This document shows positions 52,897 through 62,080 of a stretch of 64,000 nucleotides of DNA, piece after piece. A program made the translations under genes and the position numbers. The stretch's first letter is position 1. Every line of letters starts with the position of its first letter. Below the pieces are notes generated by a model. That model searched no databases. It was not told the origin of the DNA and was given only the letters and a program-made list of their open reading frames with translations. This DNA comes from CAZKWG01 sp964615375 (GTDB lineage: Bacteria; Myxococcota_A; UBA796; CAZKWG01), in contig CAZTOW010000049.1 in assembly GCA_964615375.1 (NCBI GenBank), positions 8,914-72,913 on the forward strand, given 5' to 3'.

Positions 52897-55800
52897 CGCA
52901 CACGACCCAGCTGGCCCGCGTCGAAGGCTTCCTCTGCTCGGCGTTCACACCGGAAGAGTTCAAGCGGGACTACCGGCGAAACTACGCGAGCTGGGCGGAC
53001 GGCCTCCCCTACGTGGCGGAGAGCCCGAACGACTACTTTTTCAAGGTCACGGCTGCGCTCCACCGGTGGGGGCAGCTCGACAGCCATTTCTTCGACTGGC
53101 TCGAGCTCGTACGCCCGGGCCGCGCCCACGACATCGGCGCGCTGCGTACGGACTGGCCGAACGTACCTGGGCGCAGCACCGTGCACATCGACGGCGCCAC
53201 GGGTGACGTGCCTGTCGAGGCGATCGAGGCCATGCAGGCGGCGCTCCGCGCCTTCCCCGGATGCGAGACTGCCGCGATCACCCGCCCCCGCTTCGCGGGC
53301 AGCGCCTGGATCGACCTGCGCGGCCCAGAGGGCTGCCTGGAGCAGCTCGCGGCGCGCTTCGCCGAGGGCGCGCTCTCCGATCTCGCCGGGTTCCGCGTGC
53401 TGGCGGTCGTCGAGACCCCGCCGGCCTTCCGCGGGCCGCTGCTGCGCGCGCCGCGACCCACGCAGCGCCGCGACTGGCATGGGATGCTGCCAGGCGCCCT
53501 GGCCGCCCAGCTCGACGCGGGGCTCACCGACTTCCTGCGGGCCAGCTTCTCGGCCACCACGCCCGGGTTCCAGGGCGCCATCGATCGCCTGCTGGCCGAG
53601 GAGGGCGCGGTCACCCGCGGCCCCTATGTCCAGGTCTTCCTGCCCTTCGTCAAGGGCACGCGGCCGGACTGGTTCGCGCGGGTGCCGCTGGGCTTCACCC
53701 CCCACCGCCACCAGGAGCGCGCCTTCGCGCGCCTGGGCGCCGAGCCGAAGCAGAGCACGCTGGTGGCGACCGGGACGGGCTCGGGCAAGACAGAGAGCTT
53801 CCTGTGGCCCATCCTGGACCACTGCCTGGCGCACGCGGGGCAGCCGGGGATCAAGGCCATCCTGATCTACCCGATGAACGCGCTGGCGGGCGACCAGGCT
53901 CTGCGCATCGCGCGGGCCGTGCACGCCAACCCCGCGCTGCGCGGCGCCCTTCGGGCCGGGCTCTATGTCGGGGAGGACGAGGGGGCCGGGCGCGTGGCGC
54001 AGGCCGAGATGGGGCCGGATCACGTCATCACCGACCGGGGCGCGCTGCAGCGGAGCCCGCCCGACATCCTGCTGACCAACTACAAGATGCTCGACTACCT
54101 GCTGCTGCGGCCGCGAGACCGGCACATCTGGGAGGGCAGCGCCAGCGGCTCGCTGCGCTTCCTGGTGGTGGACGAGCTGCACACCTTCGACGGCGCGCAG
54201 GGCACGGATCTCGCCTGCCTGATCCGGCGGCTGCGCGACCGGTTGCGGGTGCGCGAGGGCCAGCTCTGCTGCGTGGGAACCTCCGCGACCCTGGGCGGCG
54301 ATCCGAACGGCGTGGAGCTGCGCGCCTACGCCGAGCGGGTGTTCGGGCAGCCCTTCTCGTCGGACTGTGTGGTCACCGAGGAGCGCGTCGACCTCGACAC
54401 CTTCCGCGGTGACACGGTGATCCGCCTGTTCGGGGCGCCTGGTCTGGAGCAGGCCCACGCGCTGGATCCATCCCGCTACGGCGAGCCTGAGGCCTACCTC
54501 GCGGCGCAGGCGCGGGCCTGGCTGGATGTGGAGCTGCCCGGGGCGCCGGGCACGTCCGAGTGGCGGGTCGGGCTCGGGGATGCGCTCCGGCAGCATGTGA
54601 TGCTCGACAACCTGCTCCGCAGGCTGCGCGGCCGGCCGCGGTCGCTCCAGGACCTGGTCTCCGAGCTAGGGCGCGCCGCGCCCGCCATGCGCGAGGACCC
54701 AGCCTTCGGCGAGCGCGCGCTGCTGTCGCTGCTGTCGCTGATCAGCGCGGCGCGCGTCTGGGCACCCGAACTGCCCGAGGTGCGCGCGCGGCGAGAGGAA
54801 CTGGGCAAGCCGAGGCCCCTCGATCCCTTTCTGCAGGTTCGACTCCAGGTGTGGCAGCGTGAGCTGCGGCGCATGGTGGCCAGCGTCGCGGCGATGCCGC
54901 GCCTGCGTTTCTTCGACGACCTGACGAAGGAGCAGCGCGAGGCTCACCTGCCGGTGGTCCACTGCCGCGAGTGCGGCGCCATGGGCTGGGCCACCCTGGT
55001 CGCCCGCAACCAGCCGAGCATGTACCGCGTCGACGTGCCTGGCTTCTACCGGGCCTTCTTCGCCAACGACAGCAGGGTGCGCTTTGTCTTCCCGCGCACG
55101 GCGGACGACGGCGCGGCGCGGGAGGAAGCCAGCGGGGTCCCCGGTCGCCTGCACACGGCGCGCCTGACGATCCGCGCCATCGACGAGGATGCCCCAGAGC
55201 CGGACGAACTCGACGTGCTGGTGTTCCACCAGTCCAACCCGGACAGCCAGGGGCGCCTCTGGCTCTCGCGGGACTGCCCCTACTGCGGCTATGCAGAGAG
55301 CCTGACGCTGCTCGGCTTCCAGGCCGCCACGCTCACCAGCGTCTACATCGACCAGCTCTTCGCGTCTCCCTACAACGACGACAAGAAGCTGCTGGCCTTT
55401 AGCGACTCGGTGCAGGACGCTGCACATCGGGCGGGCTTCTTCGGGGCGCGAACCTGGCGCTTCAACCTGCGCCTGGCCATTCAGCGAGTGGTGCAGGAGG
55501 TCGGCGAGGGGCTGCCGCTTGACGAGCTGCCCGCGCGGGTGTGCGCCTGGTGGCGTGCGCAAGGCGGGATGGACGCCGTGGACTTCGTCTGCGCGTTCCT
55601 CGCGCCAAACATGGCCTGGTTCCACGACTACGAGCAGCTCCGCGCCCACGGCGAGCTGCCGTTGGGGTCCAGGCTGGTGCGGGACGTCGAGCGGCGCATC
55701 GGCTGGGAGGTCTACACCGAGTACGGTCAGCAGGCGCGCATCGGGCGCTCGCTCCCCCGGACGCGCTGCTCCACGGCGGCGATCGAGACGGCGCTGCTGG

Positions 55801-58800
55801 GCCGGGCGGTCGAGGCGCTGCTGGAGCCCCTGCGCCAGGAGGTGGGCGGGCTGCGCGGGCTCACGAGCGCGACACTGCGCCAGTTCCTGGCGGGCCTGCT
55901 CAACCACCTGCAAGAGCGCGGCGGGCTGCTGCACGCCGAGCTGCCCCGGGCCTATGTCGAATCGGGCGGCGAGCCGTTCGCGTTCAGCTTCACCTTCAAG
56001 GCGCGCGCTGGGCTGCTCTTCCTCCCGGACCTCGGCCGGCGGAGCCGCCTACCCGAGCTGTTTGCCGAGCGCCCCGGAACAGAGCGCTTCGAGCCGTTGC
56101 TGTCCGGGACGCTCAGCCGCCCGAGCTGGTGTGAGCGCTGGTACAAGGCGACGATGGGCCAGACGGCGGCGCTGGTCGGCGAGCCGGGCCAGGCCCTGCC
56201 CAGGGTGATGCGCGCGCTGGTCGAGGCAGGCGTCCTCGACCAGCAGGAGACGCGCAAGGGCGTGCGGGTCTGGGGCGTCCGGCCGGACGCGTTGCGGGTC
56301 ACCAACCGCGTCGCGGTCGCCCGCTGCGCCCGGTGTGGGCACAGCAGCGCCATCGCCGCCGCGCACACGAACATCTGGCGCGGCGCGCCATGTCCCAGCG
56401 GCGCCTGCACGGGACGATGTGAGATCATCGGCGGACCTCCGGACGACTACTTCGGCAGGCTCTACCAGTCGGGGGACGTGGCCCGCATCTTCGTCGAGGA
56501 GCACACGGGTCTGCTCAAGCGTGCGCAACGGGAGGAGGTGGAGGCGAAATTCAAGGCGGAAGGGGCGGAGCGGCGCCCCTGGTTCCCCAACCTCCTGTCC
56601 TGCACGCCCACGCTGGAGATGGGCATCGACATCGGCGATCTGTCAACGGCCGTGCTGTGCTCGGTCCCGCCTGCGCAGGCAAACTACCTGCAGCGCATCG
56701 GCCGGGCTGGGCGCCGCGACGGCAACGCCCTGGTGCTGACCGTGGCTAACGGTCGCCCCCATGACCTGTACTTCTACGCCCAGCCCGAGGAGATGATCGC
56801 GGGACAGGTCGAGGCGCCAGGCTTCTACCTCAACGCCTCCGCGGTGCTCGAGCGCCAGCTCACGGCCTTCTGCTTCGACCGCTGGGCGGCGAGCGGCGTG
56901 TCCGACACGGCCCTGCCGTACCGGATGCGGGACGTGTATGTGCGGCTCGATCCCGTTGATGTGCGCCACTTTCCCCACAGCCTCGGTCGCTACGTCGAGG
57001 ACCATCGGGCCGAGTTGCTGCAGCGCTTCCGCGACCTCTTCGGAGAGACCCTGCTGGCAGAGACGCAGGCTCATCTCACGACCTTCATGCAGGGCAGTAC
57101 GCACGACAAGAGCGGGCTTGTCTGGCGGATCATGGACACGCTCGCCACGGAGCGCAAGCAGGTTGAGAGCCTGCGCGAGCGCCGGGTCCAGGTTCGACGC
57201 CTGCTGCGCGACTGGAAGAAGCAACCCGAAGACGAGCGGACCCGCGAGGAGATCGCCGAGCTGGAGCAGGAGGCGAGCGCACTCACCGCGCTGATCAAGC
57301 GCCTGGACGAGCGAGACGTGCTCAACTTCTTCACCGATGAGGGACTGCTACCGAACTACGCCTTCCCGGAGGCGCCGGTCCGCCTGAAGAGCGTGATCTG
57401 GCGTCAGCGGCGCGACCCGCAGCCGGGGGAGAGCCCGTACGAGAGCTGGGCCTATGAGTACGACCGTCCCGGCGCGGCAGCGATTGCCGAGCTCGCGCCG
57501 GAGAGCATCTTCTATGCCTCCGGGCGACAGGTCCGCATCGACCAGGTGGACCTTCAGTCGGCGGAGCCCGAGGACTGGCGCTTCTGCGACGCCTGCGGCT
57601 ACTCCGAGCGCGCGGGCGGCCACGAAACCCGCAGCGCCTGTCCGAGTTGCGGCAGCCTGCTCTGGCCCGACGCGGGCCGCGTGCACAAGCTGGTGCGCCT
57701 GAAGCAGGTCTTCGCGAACACCCAGGACCGCAAGAGCCGACTGACCGACGAGCGCGATGATCGCGTCCCGCGCTTCTTCACCCGCCAAACCCTGACCAGC
57801 TTCCGAGACGAGGACCGCGGCCAGGCCTGGATGGTGGACAGCGCCACCATGCCCTTCGCCTGCGAGTTCCTCGCACGCGCGACCTTCAGAGAGGTCAACT
57901 TCGGGGAGGCGACGGAGGATGGCCGGGCCCTGGCGGTCGCGGGGCGTGAGGCGGTACGCTCCGGGTTCCGGGTCTGCAAGCACTGCGGCAAGCTTCAGCG
58001 CGACAAGGACAAGCCTCAGCACACGATCACCTGCAAGGCCCGGGGCAAGACCGACGAGAGCAGCTTCGAGGTCTGCGTCTGGCTGTATCGGGAGTTCGCG
58101 TCCGAGGCGGTACGCATGCTGCTGCCGATCGCCGAGTTCGGGAGCTCGCGCCAGCTCCACTCGTTCGTCGCGGCGCTGCACGTCGGGCTGCGCGAGCGCT
58201 TCGGCGGGCGAGTAGACCACCTGCGGATGACGCTCGACAGCGAGCCAGTTCCCGACGCACCCGCACGCAAAATGTTCCTGGTCCTGTTCGACACCGTGCC
58301 AGGGGGAACTGGCTATCTCAAGGAGCTGATGCATGAGCCGGCCCAGATGTTCGAGGTCTTGGAGCGCGCCCGGGATCGGCTGGCGCGCTGCGTCTGCGCG
58401 GCCGACACGTCCAAGGATGGCTGCTACCGTTGCCTGTTCGCTTACCGGCACAGCGCGGACCTGAGCGAGACCTCACGCAGCACCGCGATCACGCTGCTCA
58501 ATGCAATCCTCGAAGAGCGCGAGCGCACGAAGAACATCACCTCCCTCGGAGAGGTCAGCGTCAAGGGGCTGCTGGACAGCGTGCTGGAGGCTCGCTTCCT
58601 GGAGGCGCTGCGTCGCCTGGGCCCCAACGGGACCGGGTCCGAGGTGGGCAAGGCCATGGTGATGGGAAAGTCCGGTTATCACTGGACCATCGGAGGGCGG
58701 ACGTGGCTGGTCGAGCCGCAGCACAATCTCGCGCCGAGCGCTGGGCTGGGCGTCGGGGTCAGCGTGGACTTCCTGTTCCACCCGGGCCAGGGCACGGCGA

Positions 58801-59894
58801 ACACCAGTCCCGTGGCGGTCTTTCTGGATGGGTGGCAGTTCCACCGCGAGCGCGTCGGGAAGGATCTGCTGCAGCGCATGTCGCTGCAGGCCTCAGGCAG
58901 GGCGGACGTCTGGTCCTTTTCCTGGTGGGACGTGGATCAGGTGCTTGACCGCGCGCGACCTGAGGCCACGGTGAACCTGCCCTTTCCCAATGCCGACGCT
59001 CTGGTCCGCCGTGGTCCGTCGGGACCGCTGCTGACGGGCGCTGAACGCTCGCTGCTCGACCGGCACAGCCTGGCCTGGTTCGCGGCGATCATGTCAGGTG
59101 AGATTTCGGCTGCCGACTGGCTAAAGATCACCTACCTGGGCCTGTTCTCACAGCTCGGCCGGCTCGACAGCGCGCAGATCCAGGCGTGGCGCACGGCGCT
59201 GGCCGAGTCCGCGCCGCTGCCCGCTCGGGAGTGGATGGATGGCGCCCTGGTCGACGGCGCGCTCGGCTACCACGTCGCGGCCAGTGATGAGAACCCCTGG
59301 TCTCTTCATGTCGCCATTACGGCTGAGGCCCTGAAGGCGGACTGGAAGACCCTCGGCGCGGGGACCGCTTCCGGCCTGCGACTGGTCGCCGTTCTCCATG
59401 ACGATGTCACCGAAGCAAGAGACGAGACCACGCTGCGGAGCACGTGGGCCGCGTCGCTGCGCGCCATGAACCTGCTTCGCCTGATCCCCCGCGGCTGGTT
59501 CCTCGCCCGTCGGGGCCAGGACGAGCTGGGCTTCGAGACGCTGGCAGCGCTGCGATCCGCCGCTCCCGGTGAGGCTCCTTCGGAGTGGGACGACGTGGAG
59601 ACGGAGGCGGCGGGCCCCCAGGCGCGGGCGCTCGTCCGGTCCTTGCGTACCCACAGCGTCACCGTGCCCGAGGTGGGCGTGGACCTCCAGGACGTCCATG
59701 GCCACACCCTGGGCCTGACGGCCGAGCTGCTGTGGGCCGCCGCGAAGGTCGCGGTGGTCTTCGATGCCGACCTGGACGAGGCCGAGCGGGACGTGCCGCC
59801 GGGATGGCGGCTGATTGGCCTCGACACCGCGCAGAGAGAACCTGAGCTGCTTGTCCGCCTCCTCAGCGAGCGGCGTGACGGAGTACCTGCATGA
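52893..59894 (+). CDS. giant DEAD/DEAH helicase with DUF1998 and C-terminal nuclease-like domain (DrmA+DrmB/DruE-like)
   Basis: 2333 aa, ATG 52893 overlapping the methyltransferase stop. Helicase motifs: Walker A VATGTGSGKTESF (~295), LIYPMNALAGDQ, LVVDELHTFDGAQG (~425), GTSATLGG, LEMGIDIGD and YLQRIGRAGRRDG (~1267). Several zinc clusters: CRECGAMGW (~690), CPYCGY, RCARCGHSS with CPSGAC, CDACGY...CPSCG, CKHCGK. DUF1998 core FDTVPGGTGYLKEL and DGCYRCLFAYRH (~1799-1850). At ~1945-2020 a VSR-like nuclease-type block (VSVDFLF...VAVFLDGWQFH...VWSFSWWDV) is followed by a further ~300 residues. DISARM has helicase DrmA and DUF1998 protein DrmB as separate genes; Druantia DruE has them together. Here both are one chain. 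Confidence 0.85.
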   Translation: MTHTTQLARVEGFLCSAFTPEEFKRDYRRNYASWADGLPYVAESPNDYFFKVTAALHRWGQLDSHFFDWLELVRPGRAHDIGALRTDWPNVPGRSTVHIDGATGDVPVEAIEAMQAALRAFPGCETAAITRPRFAGSAWIDLRGPEGCLEQLAARFAEGALSDLAGFRVLAVVETPPAFRGPLLRAPRPTQRRDWHGMLPGALAAQLDAGLTDFLRASFSATTPGFQGAIDRLLAEEGAVTRGPYVQVFLPFVKGTRPDWFARVPLGFTPHRHQERAFARLGAEPKQSTLVATGTGSGKTESFLWPILDHCLAHAGQPGIKAILIYPMNALAGDQALRIARAVHANPALRGALRAGLYVGEDEGAGRVAQAEMGPDHVITDRGALQRSPPDILLTNYKMLDYLLLRPRDRHIWEGSASGSLRFLVVDELHTFDGAQGTDLACLIRRLRDRLRVREGQLCCVGTSATLGGDPNGVELRAYAERVFGQPFSSDCVVTEERVDLDTFRGDTVIRLFGAPGLEQAHALDPSRYGEPEAYLAAQARAWLDVELPGAPGTSEWRVGLGDALRQHVMLDNLLRRLRGRPRSLQDLVSELGRAAPAMREDPAFGERALLSLLSLISAARVWAPELPEVRARREELGKPRPLDPFLQVRLQVWQRELRRMVASVAAMPRLRFFDDLTKEQREAHLPVVHCRECGAMGWATLVARNQPSMYRVDVPGFYRAFFANDSRVRFVFPRTADDGAAREEASGVPGRLHTARLTIRAIDEDAPEPDELDVLVFHQSNPDSQGRLWLSRDCPYCGYAESLTLLGFQAATLTSVYIDQLFASPYNDDKKLLAFSDSVQDAAHRAGFFGARTWRFNLRLAIQRVVQEVGEGLPLDELPARVCAWWRAQGGMDAVDFVCAFLAPNMAWFHDYEQLRAHGELPLGSRLVRDVERRIGWEVYTEYGQQARIGRSLPRTRCSTAAIETALLGRAVEALLEPLRQEVGGLRGLTSATLRQFLAGLLNHLQERGGLLHAELPRAYVESGGEPFAFSFTFKARAGLLFLPDLGRRSRLPELFAERPGTERFEPLLSGTLSRPSWCERWYKATMGQTAALVGEPGQALPRVMRALVEAGVLDQQETRKGVRVWGVRPDALRVTNRVAVARCARCGHSSAIAAAHTNIWRGAPCPSGACTGRCEIIGGPPDDYFGRLYQSGDVARIFVEEHTGLLKRAQREEVEAKFKAEGAERRPWFPNLLSCTPTLEMGIDIGDLSTAVLCSVPPAQANYLQRIGRAGRRDGNALVLTVANGRPHDLYFYAQPEEMIAGQVEAPGFYLNASAVLERQLTAFCFDRWAASGVSDTALPYRMRDVYVRLDPVDVRHFPHSLGRYVEDHRAELLQRFRDLFGETLLAETQAHLTTFMQGSTHDKSGLVWRIMDTLATERKQVESLRERRVQVRRLLRDWKKQPEDERTREEIAELEQEASALTALIKRLDERDVLNFFTDEGLLPNYAFPEAPVRLKSVIWRQRRDPQPGESPYESWAYEYDRPGAAAIAELAPESIFYASGRQVRIDQVDLQSAEPEDWRFCDACGYSERAGGHETRSACPSCGSLLWPDAGRVHKLVRLKQVFANTQDRKSRLTDERDDRVPRFFTRQTLTSFRDEDRGQAWMVDSATMPFACEFLARATFREVNFGEATEDGRALAVAGREAVRSGFRVCKHCGKLQRDKDKPQHTITCKARGKTDESSFEVCVWLYREFASEAVRMLLPIAEFGSSRQLHSFVAALHVGLRERFGGRVDHLRMTLDSEPVPDAPARKMFLVLFDTVPGGTGYLKELMHEPAQMFEVLERARDRLARCVCAADTSKDGCYRCLFAYRHSADLSETSRSTAITLLNAILEERERTKNITSLGEVSVKGLLDSVLEARFLEALRRLGPNGTGSEVGKAMVMGKSGYHWTIGGRTWLVEPQHNLAPSAGLGVGVSVDFLFHPGQGTANTSPVAVFLDGWQFHRERVGKDLLQRMSLQASGRADVWSFSWWDVDQVLDRARPEATVNLPFPNADALVRRGPSGPLLTGAERSLLDRHSLAWFAAIMSGEISAADWLKITYLGLFSQLGRLDSAQIQAWRTALAESAPLPAREWMDGALVDGALGYHVAASDENPWSLHVAITAEALKADWKTLGAGTASGLRLVAVLHDDVTEARDETTLRSTWAASLRAMNLLRLIPRGWFLARRGQDELGFETLAALRSAAPGEAPSEWDDVETEAAGPQARALVRSLRTHSVTVPEVGVDLQDVHGHTLGLTAELLWAAAKVAVVFDADLDEAERDVPPGWRLIGLDTAQREPELLVRLLSERRDGVPA

Positions 59895-62080
59895 GCGCGC
59901 TCGAGAACACCTTCCACATGGCGATCTTCGACCAGTTCTTGGAGAGCTTCGCCCGGATTCCCCGCTCCCAGCAGAAGAAGGTCACGGCCTTCATCCGAAA
60001 GTTCAGGGCCGATCCAACCTCGCCGTCCATCAATTATGAGAGGATACACAGCTTCGCGGATCCGAACCTGCGCACCGTCCGAATCGGTGACGACTATCGC
60101 GCTATCGTCCTACGCCCAGAGGACGGCAACGTCTTCGTGCTGCTCTGGGTGGACCACCACGACGAGGCGATGGAGTGGGCTCGACGCAAGCGTGTGGAGG
60201 TGCACCCGGAGACGGGCAGTCTTCAAGTCTATTCCTTGGAGGCGAGCGCCGCTCCGGCGCCTCGGCCGGTCGAGATCGTCGAGGCCGCCTCGCCCGAGCC
60301 CCCTGAGCCTGCTCCTGAGCCATCGCTACATCCAATACCGCTTTTTGCCGTATGGTCGGACGCGGACCTGTTCTCGCTCGGCGTTCCCGGGCCGCTGCTT
60401 CCGGTCGTCCGCGGGCTCAGCTCGGAACAGGCCCTGGACGAGCTCTCCGGCACGCTGCCCGCAGAGGCCTGGGAGGCGCTCAGCTTCCTCGCGGCCGGAG
60501 AGCCCATCGAGGAGGTACGCCGCGCGCTGGAGATCCCCTCGGTCGGCGAGAAGGACGTGTCGGACCTCGCGGCGGCGTTGAGCACGGATGCGTCGAAGCG
60601 GAGCTTCGTCGTCGTGGAGAACGATGACGTGCTCGCCTCGATGCTCGACGCACCGCTGGAGAGGTGGCGCGTCTTCCTGCACCCCTCGCAGCGACGACTC
60701 GTCGAGCGAAGCTGGTCGGGACCCGTTCGAGTGCTCGGCGGCGCCGGCACCGGCAAGACGGTGGTCGCGATGCACCGGGCGGCCTGGCTGCTTCAGCACA
60801 GCTTCATGGCGGAGGACGATCGGGTGCTGTTCACGACGTTCACCCGCAATCTCGCGGCGGACATCCAGGCCAACCTGGCGAAGCTGCTGGCGCCCGCCGA
60901 GCTACGTCGCGTCGAGGTGATCCATCTGGACAAGTGGGTGGCCGACTTCCTGAACGGTCGCGGGTATCGGTACGAGATCGACTACTTCCAGTCCGGGAGC
61001 GGTCGGCTCTGGACCTTGTGGCAACAGGCGATGGACCTGGCGGCGGGCCTCCCGTTCGCGTCCAGCTTCTACCGAGAGGAGTGGGAGTATGTCGTGCAAG
61101 CCCAGGGATGCCGAAACGACGAGGATTACCTGCACGCGCGCCGGAGAGGGCGTGGCGTTCGGCTGAGCCGGGGCGATCGGCGCGCGATCTGGCGCGTGTT
61201 CCAGGAGTACCAAGCGCTCCTGGAGGAGAAGAGGCTGCGCGAGAGCACGGACGCGATGCGCGACGCGGCCGCGCTGCTCGAGAGGCGCGAGGCCGTGCTG
61301 GGCTACCGGTCCGTGATCGTAGACGAGGCGCAGGACATGTCCACCGTCGCCTTCCAACTGCTGCGACAGATCATCCCCCAGCAACGCGAGAATGATCTCT
61401 TCATCGTCGGCGACGGGCACCAGCGCATCTACCGGCGACAGGTGGTGCTCAGCCAGGCCGGAGTCAACGTCGTCGGCCGGTCGAGGAGGTTGCGGATCAA
61501 CTACCGCACGACGGACGAGATTCGACGCTTCGCGGTGGCCATGCTCGAGGGGCTCACGGTCGATGACCTCGATGAAGGCGCGGACACGACCCAGGGGTAT
61601 CGCTCGCTCGTCCACGGCGTGGCGCCTCAGGTCGTCGTTGCGTCGACGCTCAGCGCCGAGGTGGACGCCATCGCCTCGTTCATCGCCCGAGACGATGTGT
61701 CGCGCACGTGCCTGGTCGCGCGCACGGGACCGCTGGTGGACACCTACACTCGCGCGCTGGAGGAGCGCGGCCTAAAGGTCTATCGGCTGCGAAGATCCGC
61801 CGCAGAGGATCATCGGGAACCTGGGCTTCGGGTCGCGACCATGCACCGCGTCAAAGGTTTGGAGTTCGACCGCGTCATCGTCGCAGGGGCGGCCAGGGGC
61901 GTGATTCCTCTGGCGCTGGCCATCGACTCGACGGATGACCCGGCGGTGAAGGAGAACCTCGAGCGACAGGAGCGCGCGCTCCTGTACGTGGCCGTCACGC
62001 GGGCTAGGCGGGAGGTGCTGATCAGCGCCGCAGGGCATCCTTCCCCTTGGATTGAGGGCTTCGCACCTCCATGGAAGTGA
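59891..62080 (+). CDS. UvrD-type SF1 helicase with N-terminal RelE/ParE-like domain
   Basis: 729 aa, ATG 59891 overlapping the previous stop. Residues ~1-100 resemble the RelE/ParE toxin fold: FLESFARIPRSQQKKVTAFI, LRTVRIGDDYRAIVLRPE and NVFVLLWVDHHDEAMEWARR. Then an acidic Pro-rich linker and an SF1A helicase: Walker A LGGAGTGKTVVAMH (~283), VIVDEAQDMS (~477), RLRINYRTTDEIRRF and MHRVKGLEFDRVIV (~650), ending near YVAVTRARREVLISAAG. UvrD-like enzymes unwind or translocate on ssDNA. Whether the RelE-like part cuts RNA or only binds is unknown. In place of the PLD protein DrmC, it may be the nucleic-acid-processing subunit of the system. Confidence 0.87.
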   Translation: MSALENTFHMAIFDQFLESFARIPRSQQKKVTAFIRKFRADPTSPSINYERIHSFADPNLRTVRIGDDYRAIVLRPEDGNVFVLLWVDHHDEAMEWARRKRVEVHPETGSLQVYSLEASAAPAPRPVEIVEAASPEPPEPAPEPSLHPIPLFAVWSDADLFSLGVPGPLLPVVRGLSSEQALDELSGTLPAEAWEALSFLAAGEPIEEVRRALEIPSVGEKDVSDLAAALSTDASKRSFVVVENDDVLASMLDAPLERWRVFLHPSQRRLVERSWSGPVRVLGGAGTGKTVVAMHRAAWLLQHSFMAEDDRVLFTTFTRNLAADIQANLAKLLAPAELRRVEVIHLDKWVADFLNGRGYRYEIDYFQSGSGRLWTLWQQAMDLAAGLPFASSFYREEWEYVVQAQGCRNDEDYLHARRRGRGVRLSRGDRRAIWRVFQEYQALLEEKRLRESTDAMRDAAALLERREAVLGYRSVIVDEAQDMSTVAFQLLRQIIPQQRENDLFIVGDGHQRIYRRQVVLSQAGVNVVGRSRRLRINYRTTDEIRRFAVAMLEGLTVDDLDEGADTTQGYRSLVHGVAPQVVVASTLSAEVDAIASFIARDDVSRTCLVARTGPLVDTYTRALEERGLKVYRLRRSAAEDHREPGLRVATMHRVKGLEFDRVIVAGAARGVIPLALAIDSTDDPAVKENLERQERALLYVAVTRARREVLISAAGHPSPWIEGFAPPWK

